54,578 nucleotides of DNA from a virus (IMGVR_UViG_3300025154_000124:1-54578), one strand, 5' to 3'. Counted from the first letter of the stretch, positions 1 through 8,997 are shown. A program made the numbers and translations. The notes: a model not told the origin generated them from the sequence alone.

Positions 1-2
1 CC

Positions 3-1931
3 ATGGCAAAGGGTGGCGAAGACGGCCAAAAAGCTTTTATGGCTACCGTTGCTGCATTGGCTTCAATGGAAGATCCTATGGCGCAAAACGCAGCCGGTAC
101 CGCTCTTTTCGGTACCCAATGGGAGGACGTGCGGGCGAAGGTTATTATTGCCATGGCTGATGGCATAAAAGGCATTGGAGAATTCAAAGGGGCCACAGAT
201 TCAGCGGCCAAAGCTATGGACGATAACAACCCTGGTACGGCCTTAACATCGGCCATGCGCGAACTCCAAGCGGCCATTGGACCAGCGCTATTGCCCTTAG
301 CTGAAATTATAAAAAATACTATTGTGCCTGCAATTAAAGAGATGGCTAATTGGTTTACCGATTTGTCACCAGCGGGGCAAAAGGCTGCTCTTGCAATCGT
401 AGGCATTGCCGCTGCAATGGGTCCATTGCTAATGATCATAGGACCTATTATCTCAATTATTGGCAGTATAATCGGAGGACTTGGTGCAATGAGTCTTGCC
501 ATGGCCGGTGGAGCAACCGGAATAGGGATACTAACAACAGCTTTTCCGGCTATAGGCTCGGCCATAGCGGTGATTACAGGGCCAATCGGAATTGCCATTG
601 CCGTTATTGCTGGCTTAGCAGCATTAGCGTTAGTCGTTTATAAAAATTGGGAGCCTATAAAGGATTTTTTCGGCAATCTTTGGAATGGTATAGCCGCCAC
701 AATGTCAGCTGCTTGGAATGGCATTAAGCAGGCATTAAGCGATGCATGGACAGCTATTACCGATGGGCTCTCTGCTGCGTGGGAAGGCATAAAAAACACA
801 GCCGGTTCAGCGTGGAACGCGATAGTATCCGGTATAACCTCCACGATAACCTCTTTTGTTTCTAGCGCATTAGGCATGTTCACTGGTATGGGCGAATCCA
901 TAACTCCAATATTCGAGGGGATCAAAAACTACTTCTCGAATATCTGGGATATTATTAAAAACATATTCCTCGGAGCCCTCTTATTAATAGTAGACCTAGT
1001 AACAGGCGATTTCGAGGGGTTATCCACTGACGCGCAGGCAATTTGGAATAACCTCAAAGATGCATTCGGTCGAATATGGGAAGGCATCAAGCAGGGTTTT
1101 TTGATTGCACTAGATGCTATCAAAAACTTACTTGCACTTGCATGGGATACTATAACTGTCACACTAAAAACAGCGTGGGAGGACGTGAAAAACTACTTCG
1201 CTACACTCTGGGAAACCATTAAAACCACGGCAGCAGAGGCATGGGAAGGGTTTAAGACCACGATTATTACCACAACAACAACTCTTATTGACACAATAAA
1301 AAGTACATGGGAGTCAATCCTCGTATGGTTTACGACTCTCCCCGCAAGACTAAAGCAGTACGCGGTGGATATGTTTACGTCCATGAAAGATGGAGTAACA
1401 ACAACAGTTCCACAGGTCAAGGAATCGATTATTGAAGGTATTCAGGGGGCCTTAGACTGGATAATTGATCTACCGTCAAGGATGTTCAGTTATGGCGAAA
1501 ATATTGTCCAGGGTCTTGTTGATGGCATCAAGTCTATGATTGAAAATGTCGGTGAAGTTGTCGGAGGTTTAGCGGAAACGATTAAGAGCAAAATACGCGG
1601 TGCGCTTGAGATAAATTCTCCATCCAAGGTGATGATGAGGATAGGGGAGGGGGTCAGTGAAGGCCTTGCGCTCGGAATAGCTAACACGGTTGGCGAAGTT
1701 TCGCGGCAAGCGGATGCCTTGGCTGGCGCCGCGATACCAGATATTGATAATAATGGTTATGGTGGTGGCGCGAGTGGATCCGGAACAGCAGGATCTTCAG
1801 GGGGTAGCTCAATCGGTGCCTTACTACACGCTGATCAAGTAGTAATCGCCAACGACATGGATATCCAAGAACTAGCCAACAAGCTCGGCTTTTATTACCT
1901 GCAAGCAGTAGCGGCGAAGGGAGGGAGGTAA
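3..1931 (+). CDS. Tail tape measure protein (C-terminal part)
   Basis: Phage tape measure protein, which sets tail length inside the tail tube and assists DNA ejection. The ATG at 3 is probably internal: the visible protein begins within the TP901-type core (LFG..WED at about residues 33-40), so the true start lies before the window. A hydrophobic stretch covers about residues 120-215. It is followed by Trp-rich repeats of the type AW.GIK to about residue 420, and the conserved tape-measure ending SPSKVMMRIGEG. It is followed directly by the distal tail gene, as in siphophage tail operons. Assignment is firm; only the N-terminus is missing. Confidence 0.9.
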   Translation: MAKGGEDGQKAFMATVAALASMEDPMAQNAAGTALFGTQWEDVRAKVIIAMADGIKGIGEFKGATDSAAKAMDDNNPGTALTSAMRELQAAIGPALLPLAEIIKNTIVPAIKEMANWFTDLSPAGQKAALAIVGIAAAMGPLLMIIGPIISIIGSIIGGLGAMSLAMAGGATGIGILTTAFPAIGSAIAVITGPIGIAIAVIAGLAALALVVYKNWEPIKDFFGNLWNGIAATMSAAWNGIKQALSDAWTAITDGLSAAWEGIKNTAGSAWNAIVSGITSTITSFVSSALGMFTGMGESITPIFEGIKNYFSNIWDIIKNIFLGALLLIVDLVTGDFEGLSTDAQAIWNNLKDAFGRIWEGIKQGFLIALDAIKNLLALAWDTITVTLKTAWEDVKNYFATLWETIKTTAAEAWEGFKTTIITTTTTLIDTIKSTWESILVWFTTLPARLKQYAVDMFTSMKDGVTTTVPQVKESIIEGIQGALDWIIDLPSRMFSYGENIVQGLVDGIKSMIENVGEVVGGLAETIKSKIRGALEINSPSKVMMRIGEGVSEGLALGIANTVGEVSRQADALAGAAIPDIDNNGYGGGASGSGTAGSSGGSSIGALLHADQVVIANDMDIQELANKLGFYYLQAVAAKGGR

Positions 1932-2627
1932 TTGTTCAGCTTTAATTTTCTTGGTAAAGACAGCTTTACTGACTATGGGATTTTGGTCGAGAAGCGCCCT
2001 CCTATCCCTAAACCGCAGCGAAATATCGATTATATTGAGGTGCCTGGGAGAAGTGGAAGCCTAAAGGTAGATGATGCAACGCACAAAGACATTATCATCC
2101 CCATCCAATGCGCCTTTAAGGATGAAAACGTATCGAATAAAGCAGACGTAATAAAGGCTTGGTTAAACAGCGGAGAAGGTGCGCTAATTCTCGGAAATCA
2201 AGCCGATAAGTATTATGTCGCGCACGTTTCGGATCAGTTCGATATCTCACAGGAACTTAAGGTGTTTGGACAGTTTTTAGTCAACTTTCGATGCAAACCA
2301 TTTAAGTATGCCATACCTAATATTCCAGTAACCCTAGTAAGTAGTGGCAATGTAACTAATCCAGGCACCGCAAATAGTGAGCCGATCATCGTCGTAAACG
2401 GCTCCGGAAATATAACCTTAACAATTAATGGTGTCAACGTAGTACTAACTAGCGTTGATGGATCTATAACTATCGACAGCGTGCTCAAGGACGCGTACAA
2501 GAACACGGTCTTACAGAATAGCAAGATGCTCGGTGATTTCCCTGTCTTGGTTCCTGGTGACAACGCAATAAGCTGGACGGGAACAGTTACGTCGGTAGAG
2601 GTAACACCAAATTGGCGGTGGATCTAA
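1932..2627 (+). CDS. Distal tail protein (Dit, siphovirus tail component)
   Basis: Dit-family protein of 231 aa that forms the hub joining the tail tube to the tip or baseplate. The N-terminus (FSFNFLGKDSFTDYGI, then EVPGRSG) is the usual Dit N-terminal signature, and the length fits the short Dit class. The TTG start lies immediately after the tape measure stop with GGGAGG just upstream. Position between tape measure and tail endopeptidase supports the call. Nothing is missing. Confidence 0.88.
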   Translation: MFSFNFLGKDSFTDYGILVEKRPPIPKPQRNIDYIEVPGRSGSLKVDDATHKDIIIPIQCAFKDENVSNKADVIKAWLNSGEGALILGNQADKYYVAHVSDQFDISQELKVFGQFLVNFRCKPFKYAIPNIPVTLVSSGNVTNPGTANSEPIIVVNGSGNITLTINGVNVVLTSVDGSITIDSVLKDAYKNTVLQNSKMLGDFPVLVPGDNAISWTGTVTSVEVTPNWRWI

Positions 2628-4627
2628 TGATTAATCTCTACGATTCAAACGAGACAAACTTTAACCATAACGGCCTCGTGGTCCTAAGTGATTGCAAGGT
2701 CGCCTTTGTCGATGAGGAGCTAAACGGTAAACTCGAGCTTGAATTGGAATACCCCATCGATGCCCGTGGTAAATGGCAATATCTAGTCGAGGGCAATATC
2801 CTAAAGACTGACGGGCAGCTATACCGAATCTATCATAAGCGAAAAATCCTCTCTGGAATTAGAGTCAATGCTCGACACATATTCTATGATCTACTCGCCA
2901 ACTTCGTAGAGAGTGCAACCATTGGGAGTCTGAACGCTGGCGGGGCGATGGGAGCCATACTCTCAAATACTCAATATGCTCACGGTTACACGTCGATGTC
3001 TGACATTGATACAGCTAACACCTACGAGGTAGATAAGCAAAACCCCGTCGAGGCTATCATGGGCAGCGGCGGGGTTATTAGTAGGTATGGTGGGGAGTTA
3101 GTACGGGATAACTTTACAATTAGACTATACGCTGCGCGTGGCGTGGATAGAGATGTCCTTGTATCCTATGGCAAGAATGTAATTGGCATTGAGGAAACGC
3201 TCAATATGGACTCGGTATGCACTAGGATACTGCCAATTGGGAAAGACGGTTTGTTGCTGCCGGAAAAATACCTTGACAGTGTCCTGATCGGTAGCTACCC
3301 GCACCCCATTGTGAAGTCGATTGAGTTTTCGGACTGCGAGACAGAGGCGGCGTTAAGGTCTGCCGGACAATCCTATCTTGCCGCAAACGAAAAGCCTATG
3401 GTTAATTACGCGGTCGATTTCATCGAGCTTACCAAAACCGTGGAATATAAGCATTACTCAATCCTCGAAACCGTCTACATGGGTGATACTGTGACGATCC
3501 GGCACACAAAGCTTAATATCGATATCAAAGCAAAGGTTATTCGCATCAAGAAAAACCTACTTACGAATCGGATCGAAGAGGTAGAACTTGGCAGCTTTAA
3601 GCCCAACCTCGCATCAAGTATAAACACAGCGATAAATACAATAAGCAATCAACAAGTCCAGGACAAAACGGATCTACAACAGGCAATCGACAACGCCACA
3701 GCACAAATAAACAATGCCCTTGGCGGATATGTGATTAAGCGAAACGGTGAACTGCTTATCATGGATACTGAGGACGTGCTCACAGCAGTTAAAGTATGGC
3801 GATGGAACCAAGGTGGGCTTGGATACTCGGGCACCGGATACAATGGACCATTTAGGACGGCCATCACGGCAGATGGGCACATAGTTGCGGATTTTATGGA
3901 CACAGGGACACTGACAGCGAGCTTAATTAAGACAGGTACGATCACAAGTAAAACAGGAAAGCTAAGCATTGGGATTGACGACGAAGTTCTCAACATCGGA
4001 GGCAAGATTGTCTACGACGGTGCAACTGATCAGGTTACCTTTGCCCCAAGCGTAGTTTTGTCTTGGGATAACATTGGAGATTTACCAGACTTCGCTCCCA
4101 CAAATGCTGACAATACATCGGGAGCCTTACTTGGTAATGGCTTTACTAAAATTGGAGCCAATTATGTCTATACGGGTATTTTAGTTGCAGACCAAGTCAA
4201 AGGTCTATTGCTTGAAGGTGTAACTATAAAAGCTGGTAAGATCGTAGGCATAGGTGATGAAGCAGTTCTTGATATCGGGAATTACGGTGGGAAAATAGAT
4301 ACAGCCTACGACACAAGCGCAGCTACTGGGCAACAAGCATCAATACGACTCAAGCCAGGTGGGCCGACTGGCGGCGGGTATATTCAAGCTCTAGAGGATG
4401 GCGGTGTGTACTTCTACAAGAACGATAACTCTGGAGTACCCTTTGCGTATATTCACCCGGATGGTACAACAAATTTACATTCCTCGGGTGAAGGAGGTGG
4501 TAGCGGTGTACTTAATACTTTCACTTTTGTAAGGGTTGTTCCGATAACAAAGAATTTAGCTCTTACTGGCAATACTTTTACAACCGTTAAGACAGTTCCT
4601 ATCGTAAGAACCTTAACACTTGCGTAG
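2627..4627 (+). CDS. Tail-associated endopeptidase/baseplate protein (Prophage_tail, Tal-like)
   Basis: Large tail-tip protein of 666 aa, most likely the Tal/gp44-like component that follows Dit and contacts the cell envelope. About residues 1-340 resemble the prophage tail endopeptidase family (INLYDSNETNF start, later YKHYSILETVYMGDTVTIRH). The C-terminal half is Gly/Thr-rich and beta-rich, like tail fibre shafts. I chose the ATG at 2627, overlapping the Dit stop by one base, because GGCGGTGG lies just upstream; an upstream GTG at 2612 is possible. Its last residues contain two similar segments (TFTFVRVVPITKNLALTGN, TFTTVKTVPIVRTLTLA), an internal duplication. Confidence 0.85.
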   Translation: MINLYDSNETNFNHNGLVVLSDCKVAFVDEELNGKLELELEYPIDARGKWQYLVEGNILKTDGQLYRIYHKRKILSGIRVNARHIFYDLLANFVESATIGSLNAGGAMGAILSNTQYAHGYTSMSDIDTANTYEVDKQNPVEAIMGSGGVISRYGGELVRDNFTIRLYAARGVDRDVLVSYGKNVIGIEETLNMDSVCTRILPIGKDGLLLPEKYLDSVLIGSYPHPIVKSIEFSDCETEAALRSAGQSYLAANEKPMVNYAVDFIELTKTVEYKHYSILETVYMGDTVTIRHTKLNIDIKAKVIRIKKNLLTNRIEEVELGSFKPNLASSINTAINTISNQQVQDKTDLQQAIDNATAQINNALGGYVIKRNGELLIMDTEDVLTAVKVWRWNQGGLGYSGTGYNGPFRTAITADGHIVADFMDTGTLTASLIKTGTITSKTGKLSIGIDDEVLNIGGKIVYDGATDQVTFAPSVVLSWDNIGDLPDFAPTNADNTSGALLGNGFTKIGANYVYTGILVADQVKGLLLEGVTIKAGKIVGIGDEAVLDIGNYGGKIDTAYDTSAATGQQASIRLKPGGPTGGGYIQALEDGGVYFYKNDNSGVPFAYIHPDGTTNLHSSGEGGGSGVLNTFTFVRVVPITKNLALTGNTFTTVKTVPIVRTLTLA

Positions 4628-4647
4628 GAGAGAAGGGAGAGATTTTC

Positions 4648-5313
4648 ATGGGTTTGTATCAAGGCACTATGTATTCAGATTTAACTTCGATAGATTATTC
4701 TCAAATTAACGATCTTGTAGGGCAAGTTAAAAATGCGATTGTAGCTAATGTTCCATTCGTATCAGTCGTGTCTGACAATAATCCTACCGCGCCTACAAGT
4801 ACTCCAAGAGTTGTAGTGCTTTCTTTTGGCGATTGTTCTCATTATTTAAGGCTGGATGCCGTTGGTACAACTGTTGCCTACATTGGCATTAGAAATATTG
4901 CAAATAGCGCCTATTTACCTTCTACCGCAAGTATTGTGTTACAGAACTTTGCTCTTAAATTTGTGTATGGGCCTAACTCTTTTGGTAGTAATATAAATCA
5001 ATCAGGTACAGGCAATTGGATCTGGTATCTAAAAGGTAGTGATGGACATGTTTATTGTGGCCTAGGAAATAATTTTGTGTATTATTACAACACTGACGTA
5101 GCATGCATTATTAGTCGCCTTGGCTATGCACCATTAACTCCTTCAGGTGCGGCAATATTAACACCTCTTTGGATACTTAATGGAAGCGCTACAACTGGGT
5201 ATGCTCAACTACCTATGTATAGCAGTTTTCCTGGGGTATCAGGCAGTTTTTATACTGATGGTACAAATTACTATTATTGTATAAGCACTACATGTTTAGT
5301 GCAGGACGGTTAG
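4648..5313 (+). CDS. Putative tail/baseplate accessory protein
   Basis: A 221-aa protein of no family I recognise. It is rich in Tyr, Ser, Thr and Asn with alternating hydrophobic positions, suggesting a beta-rich tail fibre or appendage domain. ATG start with AGAAGGGAGAG upstream. It lies between the tail endopeptidase and the DGR target operon, so a structural role at the tail tip is likely by position only. Base composition is more AT-rich than the preceding tail genes, which may mean a recent acquisition. A small hairpin follows the stop. Confidence 0.6.
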   Translation: MGLYQGTMYSDLTSIDYSQINDLVGQVKNAIVANVPFVSVVSDNNPTAPTSTPRVVVLSFGDCSHYLRLDAVGTTVAYIGIRNIANSAYLPSTASIVLQNFALKFVYGPNSFGSNINQSGTGNWIWYLKGSDGHVYCGLGNNFVYYYNTDVACIISRLGYAPLTPSGAAILTPLWILNGSATTGYAQLPMYSSFPGVSGSFYTDGTNYYYCISTTCLVQDG

Positions 5314-5343
5314 AAAGTAGCAGAACTCGCTAGCATTATCCAA

Positions 5344-5366
5344 AAGCCGTATAAGGCTTATTTTTT
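5344..5366 (+). terminator. Possible weak rho-independent terminator
   Basis: Stem AAGCC / GGCTT with loop GTATAA is followed by a T-rich run (TATTTTTT). It is a short stem, so it may be only partial. It separates the upstream tail genes from the DGR-associated pair. Confidence 0.5.
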
Positions 5367-5389
5367 ATGCAAAGAAAGGGGCGATCACA

Positions 5390-5956
5390 ATGGAACTCGA
5401 AAAGGAAAGCAAACTCATGGTCTCGCAGCCACGGCAACCGATCGGTAAATCGCAACTCTACACATTGCTCGTGGATGCGACCGGAGATCCGGTACTCGAC
5501 GTTGAGGGGAACAAGCAGGTTGTTGCACTGCAGTCCGTGGATGGTAAATTGCAGGTAACTGCGATCCTGGCTGCCAGCTCGGTAATAGCCGGTAAGTTTG
5601 GGATTGACCAGACTGCCGGACAGAATGTAGTGAGTTTTGGGGCTGCAGCACAGCCAGTTTCGATTACTGGAAGTTTAGCGAATATACCCGTCGAAATACA
5701 AGCATGTAAACCCGAAGTATCTTCTTCTCAAGATTCACAAATAGCCACAACTGCAAAGACATATGCCAGAGCCGAAGGTGCATCCCAAATAGAAGTGTAT
5801 GTAGAGTCTGGATATGCTCGGGTACGTACAGATGGTCAGCCCTGCACATCGACTACAGGTGAGCCTATCGCTTCGGGCTTTGGATCTGCTTGGCAAACTG
5901 GTTCAATTAGTATTTTCTACGTGCAGGAATCAATAGTAACGGTGGTGAGTAGGTAA
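5390..5956 (+). CDS. Putative tail protein upstream of DGR target
   Basis: A 188-aa protein with AAAGAAAGGGG upstream of its ATG. No named domain recognised. The sequence is beta-rich with a Gly/Ser/Thr bias (for example AAQPVSITGSLANIPVEI), consistent with a tail or fibre component. Its stop overlaps the ATG of the DGR target by one base (TAATG), so the two are translationally coupled and probably work in the same tail structure, for instance as an adaptor for the variable protein. Function by context only. Confidence 0.65.
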   Translation: MELEKESKLMVSQPRQPIGKSQLYTLLVDATGDPVLDVEGNKQVVALQSVDGKLQVTAILAASSVIAGKFGIDQTAGQNVVSFGAAAQPVSITGSLANIPVEIQACKPEVSSSQDSQIATTAKTYARAEGASQIEVYVESGYARVRTDGQPCTSTTGEPIASGFGSAWQTGSISIFYVQESIVTVVSR

Positions 5957-7311
5957 TGCTACAGCGTGACTTATTTCGCAAACAATTTGCCGTAGCAAGC
6001 GATGTGATAGTGCATGATGTGTATGGGGTATCATGGGATAAAACAGCATCCCCGATACTAACTCGCACGGATTCAGCCCTCGGATTAGTCGCTAACGCAG
6101 GGATAGGCAATGGAGTAGTCCAAAACGATTTTGACAACATACCCTTATTTAAAGCCATCCACGAGGTAACGGACGATTTGGGGAATGTGTTTATACGTAT
6201 ACCCAAATTCTACATCCGGAAAACAGACAGTGCAGGACTTAAAACCGTGCAAGTTTGTGGGACAAAAAGACCTGGCTTTTATCGTCCGTGGTGCTTTTGG
6301 GACTTTACGAACGGCAAGGAATTGCCCTATATCGACGTAGGAAAGCACAAGGCATCTCTGGGAGTTGGTAATAAGCTAGAATCAAAGCCCGACTTGTACC
6401 CGCTAATTAATAAAAACATCGTTGACTTTAGGACTTACGCTCGTAACAATAATGTCGATGGGGCAAAAGGGTACCAACAGTTAGATACCCACGTTATCGA
6501 TGTCCTGCAAACTTTGTTCAGGGTTGAATTCGCAACGTTAAATTCACAAGCAGTTATGCAGGGATTCACCGCTGGGCAATACACAGCCACACATTTGGCA
6601 ACTGTGGCCGAAGGTAACACTAACAGAATTGTCTTAGCAAACGCATACGCAGACCTCTACCGAGTTGGTCAGGCGATTTCCGTCGGAACATCACAAGGCG
6701 GCAACCAGATATTCTATGGACGGACAATAACGTCCATAGATGTTTACGACGCAAGTAACAAGGCAATTAGCTTCGACGGCACCCCTGTGAATATCGCTAT
6801 TGGCAACATGCTGTACAATACAGGGTGGAAAAACGGATTCGCCAGTGGCATAACAGCAACAAGCGGCAGTTTAGTTACTAACGATGGGAAGTACCCGTGC
6901 ACCTACCGAGGTATCGAATCTCCGCTTGGAGACGTGTGGCAGTTTGTCGATGGTTATAACATAAACGAGAGGCAAGCGTGGATTGCTAAAAACGCGGCAG
7001 ATTATGCCAGCAATGTCTTTGCTAGTCCGTATGAGCAATTAGGTTATGTAAACGGAGCGGTAGACGGCTATCCGAAGGAAATGGGATATGATCCAAACAA
7101 CCAATTTGCCGAGCTGCCATCTGTAGTAGGCGGTGCAAGTACAACGTATTACAGCGATTACTACTACCAGGCTACTGGGCAACGCATTGCCCTCTTCGGT
7201 GGTTCCTGGGTCTATGGCGCGAGTGCGGGCCTTTCGTACTGGAGCTTGGGCAATTCCTCGTCGTATGCGAGTGTGGGCGTCGGCGGGCGGCTTCTTAAGA
7301 AACCTCTTTAG
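5956..7311 (+). CDS. DGR variable target protein (C-type lectin-like tail receptor-binding protein)
   Basis: A 451-aa phage tail protein whose C-terminus is the variable region of a diversity-generating retroelement. About residues 411-447 read FGGSW.YGASAGLSYW.L and end in GGRLLKK, the formylglycine-generating-enzyme/C-type-lectin fold used by DGR targets to display variable surface residues. The coding bases of this end (7187-7297) match the downstream template repeat except almost only at template adenines. Inferred role: binding host receptors at the tail tip, with variants broadening tropism. The N-terminal 400 residues would be the conserved anchoring part; I recognise no named domain there. 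The stop TAG lies inside a hairpin that begins at 7300. Confidence 0.92.
   Translation: MLQRDLFRKQFAVASDVIVHDVYGVSWDKTASPILTRTDSALGLVANAGIGNGVVQNDFDNIPLFKAIHEVTDDLGNVFIRIPKFYIRKTDSAGLKTVQVCGTKRPGFYRPWCFWDFTNGKELPYIDVGKHKASLGVGNKLESKPDLYPLINKNIVDFRTYARNNNVDGAKGYQQLDTHVIDVLQTLFRVEFATLNSQAVMQGFTAGQYTATHLATVAEGNTNRIVLANAYADLYRVGQAISVGTSQGGNQIFYGRTITSIDVYDASNKAISFDGTPVNIAIGNMLYNTGWKNGFASGITATSGSLVTNDGKYPCTYRGIESPLGDVWQFVDGYNINERQAWIAKNAADYASNVFASPYEQLGYVNGAVDGYPKEMGYDPNNQFAELPSVVGGASTTYYSDYYYQATGQRIALFGGSWVYGASAGLSYWSLGNSSSYASVGVGGRLLKKPL
7187..7297 (+). repeat. DGR variable repeat (VR)
   Basis: 111 bp at the 3' end of the target gene that aligns without gaps to 7382-7492 (offset 195). I counted 18 adenine positions of the template changed here (11 to G, 5 to T, 2 to C) out of 26 adenines up to the last substituted one. 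There is one non-adenine change (C to T at 7292) at the extreme 3' edge. Ten AAC/AAT codons in the template frame become Ser, Val, Tyr or Gly in nine cases. Confidence 0.95.
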
Positions 7312-7336
7312 GGGGTTTGGGGGCGCGCACGCCTCC
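7300..7336 (+). other. Two tandem hairpins immediately downstream of VR (DGR target-recognition hairpins)
   Basis: Hairpin 1: AAACCTC / GGGGTTT (7300-7306 with 7312-7318), loop TTTAG, spanning the target stop codon. Hairpin 2: GGGGGCG / CGCCTCC (7319-7325 with 7330-7336), tetraloop CGCA. Each stem has seven pairs including one G.T. A GC-rich hairpin with a four-base loop just past VR is known in the Bordetella phage BPP-1 DGR to promote mutagenic homing. Hairpin 2 fits that description. No T-run follows, so a plain terminator is less likely. Confidence 0.7.
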
Positions 7337-7381
7337 AATAAGGTAACGAGACAACAGAACATAGGGATATAGGGTGCATGC

Positions 7382-7492
7382 TTGCCCACTTCGGTGGTAA
7401 CTGGAACAATGGCGCGAATGCGGGCCTTTCGTACTGGAACTTGAACAATTCCTCGTCGAATGCGAATGTGAACATCGGCAGGCAGACTCTTA
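7382..7492 (+). repeat. DGR template repeat (TR), core of the TR RNA
   Basis: Invariant template copied by the DGR reverse transcriptase with errors at adenines. It matches 7187-7297 with adenine-specific differences and is rich in AAC/AAT codons in the frame of the target, which is characteristic of TRs. It lies between the target gene and the reverse transcriptase in the same orientation. The template RNA probably extends on both sides within 7337-7616, since the known mechanism needs flanking RNA. An 80-codon open frame runs through it (7378-7620); I do not treat that as a gene. Confidence 0.95.
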
Positions 7493-7616
7493 TTAGAAAC
7501 TTTCAAAACTATTTGCATCCTATATTCCTCACCCCTTGGTGGAAATTTCGCCGCGAAGAACAGGGATTAGTAGGTTTCTCGAAATTCCCTGAGGCTAATA
7601 AGAAGGTAGGAATTTT

Positions 7617-8681
7617 GTGAAACGGGTAGGTTATCTCTTTGAAAAAGTGTGTGAGCTTGAAAATATAAAGCAAGCAATCATTAAGTCATCTCTCGGAAAA
7701 AGAAACCAAAAGAGGGTCAAGTATGTCATGGATAACATGGATACACATGCAGTTAAAATACGAAATTTGTTGTTAGATAAGAAGTATATCCCGTCTCCGT
7801 ATGACGTTAAAACAATCCAAGATGGAGCCACGAAAAAGACTCGCACTATCCATAAGCCCCGATATTTCCCGGATCAAATTATTCATTGGGCACTAATGCT
7901 GCAACTTCAACCGGTGATCATGAAAGGTATGTATGAATTTAGCTGCGGAAGCATTCCTGGAAGAGGTACTAGTTATGGGCAGAAGATTTTGAGGAAGTGG
8001 CTGGATACCGATTATAAGGGTACCAAGTATTGCCTCAAGATGGATATATCTAAGTTTTACCCTTCGGTCGATAATGAAATCCTGAAAGAGATGTTCAAGA
8101 AAAAGATCAAGGATGGTGATTGCCTGTGGTTAATTGATAGCATCATAGACAGTGCCGATGGGTTGCCAATAGGTAACTATACAAGCCAGTGGTTCTCGAA
8201 TTTCATTCTACAAGGCCTAGATCATTACATCAAAGAAAAGCTAGGCGTGAAATATTATGTGAGGTATGTCGATGATCTAGTTCTACTTGGAAGCAACAAG
8301 AAGAAATTACACCTTGCGAGGAAAATGATCTCCGAACACCTCAATAGTATAGGCTTGCAGCTCAAGGGGAATTGGCAGGTTTCTAAGGTTAGCGATAGGG
8401 ATATCGACTTCTTAGGGTTTAGGTTTTTTAGAGATAAAACCATCCTGAGAAAGCGAAATGCTCTAAGAATTCGTCGCAGAATAAAGAAAATCGGCAGGAA
8501 AAGGGAATTAAGCCTTAAAGATGCTTGCGCGGTCATATCGTACTGGGGATGGATCAAGAGAAGTAACAGTTTTAACTTTTACAATAAACACGTTAAGCCA
8601 ACGATCAGCGTTGGGCGTGCTAAGAAAGTGGTGAGCATATATGCCAGACGAGAAGCCATACGTTTACGCTCCGATTTTTGA
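7617..8681 (+). CDS. DGR reverse transcriptase
   Basis: A 354-aa reverse transcriptase that copies the TR RNA into adenine-mutated cDNA, which replaces the VR. Visible motifs: KMDISKFYPSVD (catalytic Asp region), IGNYTSQ at 185-191 (the [ILV]GxxxSQ form typical of DGR enzymes), and the active-site YVDD at 217-220. No maturase or endonuclease domain is present, which argues against a group II intron enzyme, and the length suits a DGR RT. GTG start with AAGGTAGG upstream. It directly follows the TR. Confidence 0.95.
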   Translation: MKRVGYLFEKVCELENIKQAIIKSSLGKRNQKRVKYVMDNMDTHAVKIRNLLLDKKYIPSPYDVKTIQDGATKKTRTIHKPRYFPDQIIHWALMLQLQPVIMKGMYEFSCGSIPGRGTSYGQKILRKWLDTDYKGTKYCLKMDISKFYPSVDNEILKEMFKKKIKDGDCLWLIDSIIDSADGLPIGNYTSQWFSNFILQGLDHYIKEKLGVKYYVRYVDDLVLLGSNKKKLHLARKMISEHLNSIGLQLKGNWQVSKVSDRDIDFLGFRFFRDKTILRKRNALRIRRRIKKIGRKRELSLKDACAVISYWGWIKRSNSFNFYNKHVKPTISVGRAKKVVSIYARREAIRLRSDF

Positions 8682-8826
8682 GTTTGACCAATTAACGCAG
8701 TATCTTACGCAAATACCACCCGTTGACATGGGAGATCATTATTTTGTTGGTATTGCCGTAATGACAGCGTCTTCGGTTTTTGATGATGAGCTTGAGGATT
8801 TACTATTAGCCGAAATGGGGGCCTAA
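8641..8826 (+). CDS. Small acidic protein following the DGR RT
   Basis: A 61-aa acidic protein overlapping the last 41 bases of the RT gene, with GTGAG-like bases before its ATG. It contains a short hydrophobic segment (HYFVGIAVMTASSVF). No family recognised. The position after the tail module suggests one of the small proteins that accompany tail fibre genes (XkdW-like), but that is only positional. The overlap implies translational coupling to the RT. Confidence 0.6.
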   Translation: MPDEKPYVYAPIFEFDQLTQYLTQIPPVDMGDHYFVGIAVMTASSVFDDELEDLLLAEMGA

Positions 8827-8829
8827 ATA

Positions 8830-8997
8830 ATGACGAGAGATGAGTTTTTAACTAAAATGCTCGAAAAAGGTAAAGTTACGCAAGCGCAAGCCAATAGAAT
8901 TAAGGCAAAAGATTCCGCAAAAGAAACTTATCGTAAAGATAAAGCAAAGATGAACAAAAGCGAGATACAGGGTGTATTGGATACCTTATTGAGCTAA
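8830..8997 (+). CDS. Small charged helical protein
   Basis: A 55-aa Lys/Glu-rich protein beginning MTRDEFLTKMLEKGKVT, starting 3 bases after the previous stop. It is predicted largely helical, with an EFL..ML..GK.T..QA pattern. It is too short to be the four-helix Avd accessory protein of BPP-1-type DGRs. Function unknown; it may belong to the tail or the lysis operon. Confidence 0.6.
   Translation: MTRDEFLTKMLEKGKVTQAQANRIKAKDSAKETYRKDKAKMNKSEIQGVLDTLLS

Noticed and set aside
7378-7620. 80-aa open frame over the DGR template repeat
   Set aside because: Its sequence is simply the template of the variable region in frame. The TR acts as RNA, and there is no good ribosome site.
7617-8681. Reverse transcriptase as part of a group II intron or retron
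   Set aside because: No maturase, endonuclease or intron RNA domains are seen, and the adenine-specific VR/TR pair fits a DGR only.
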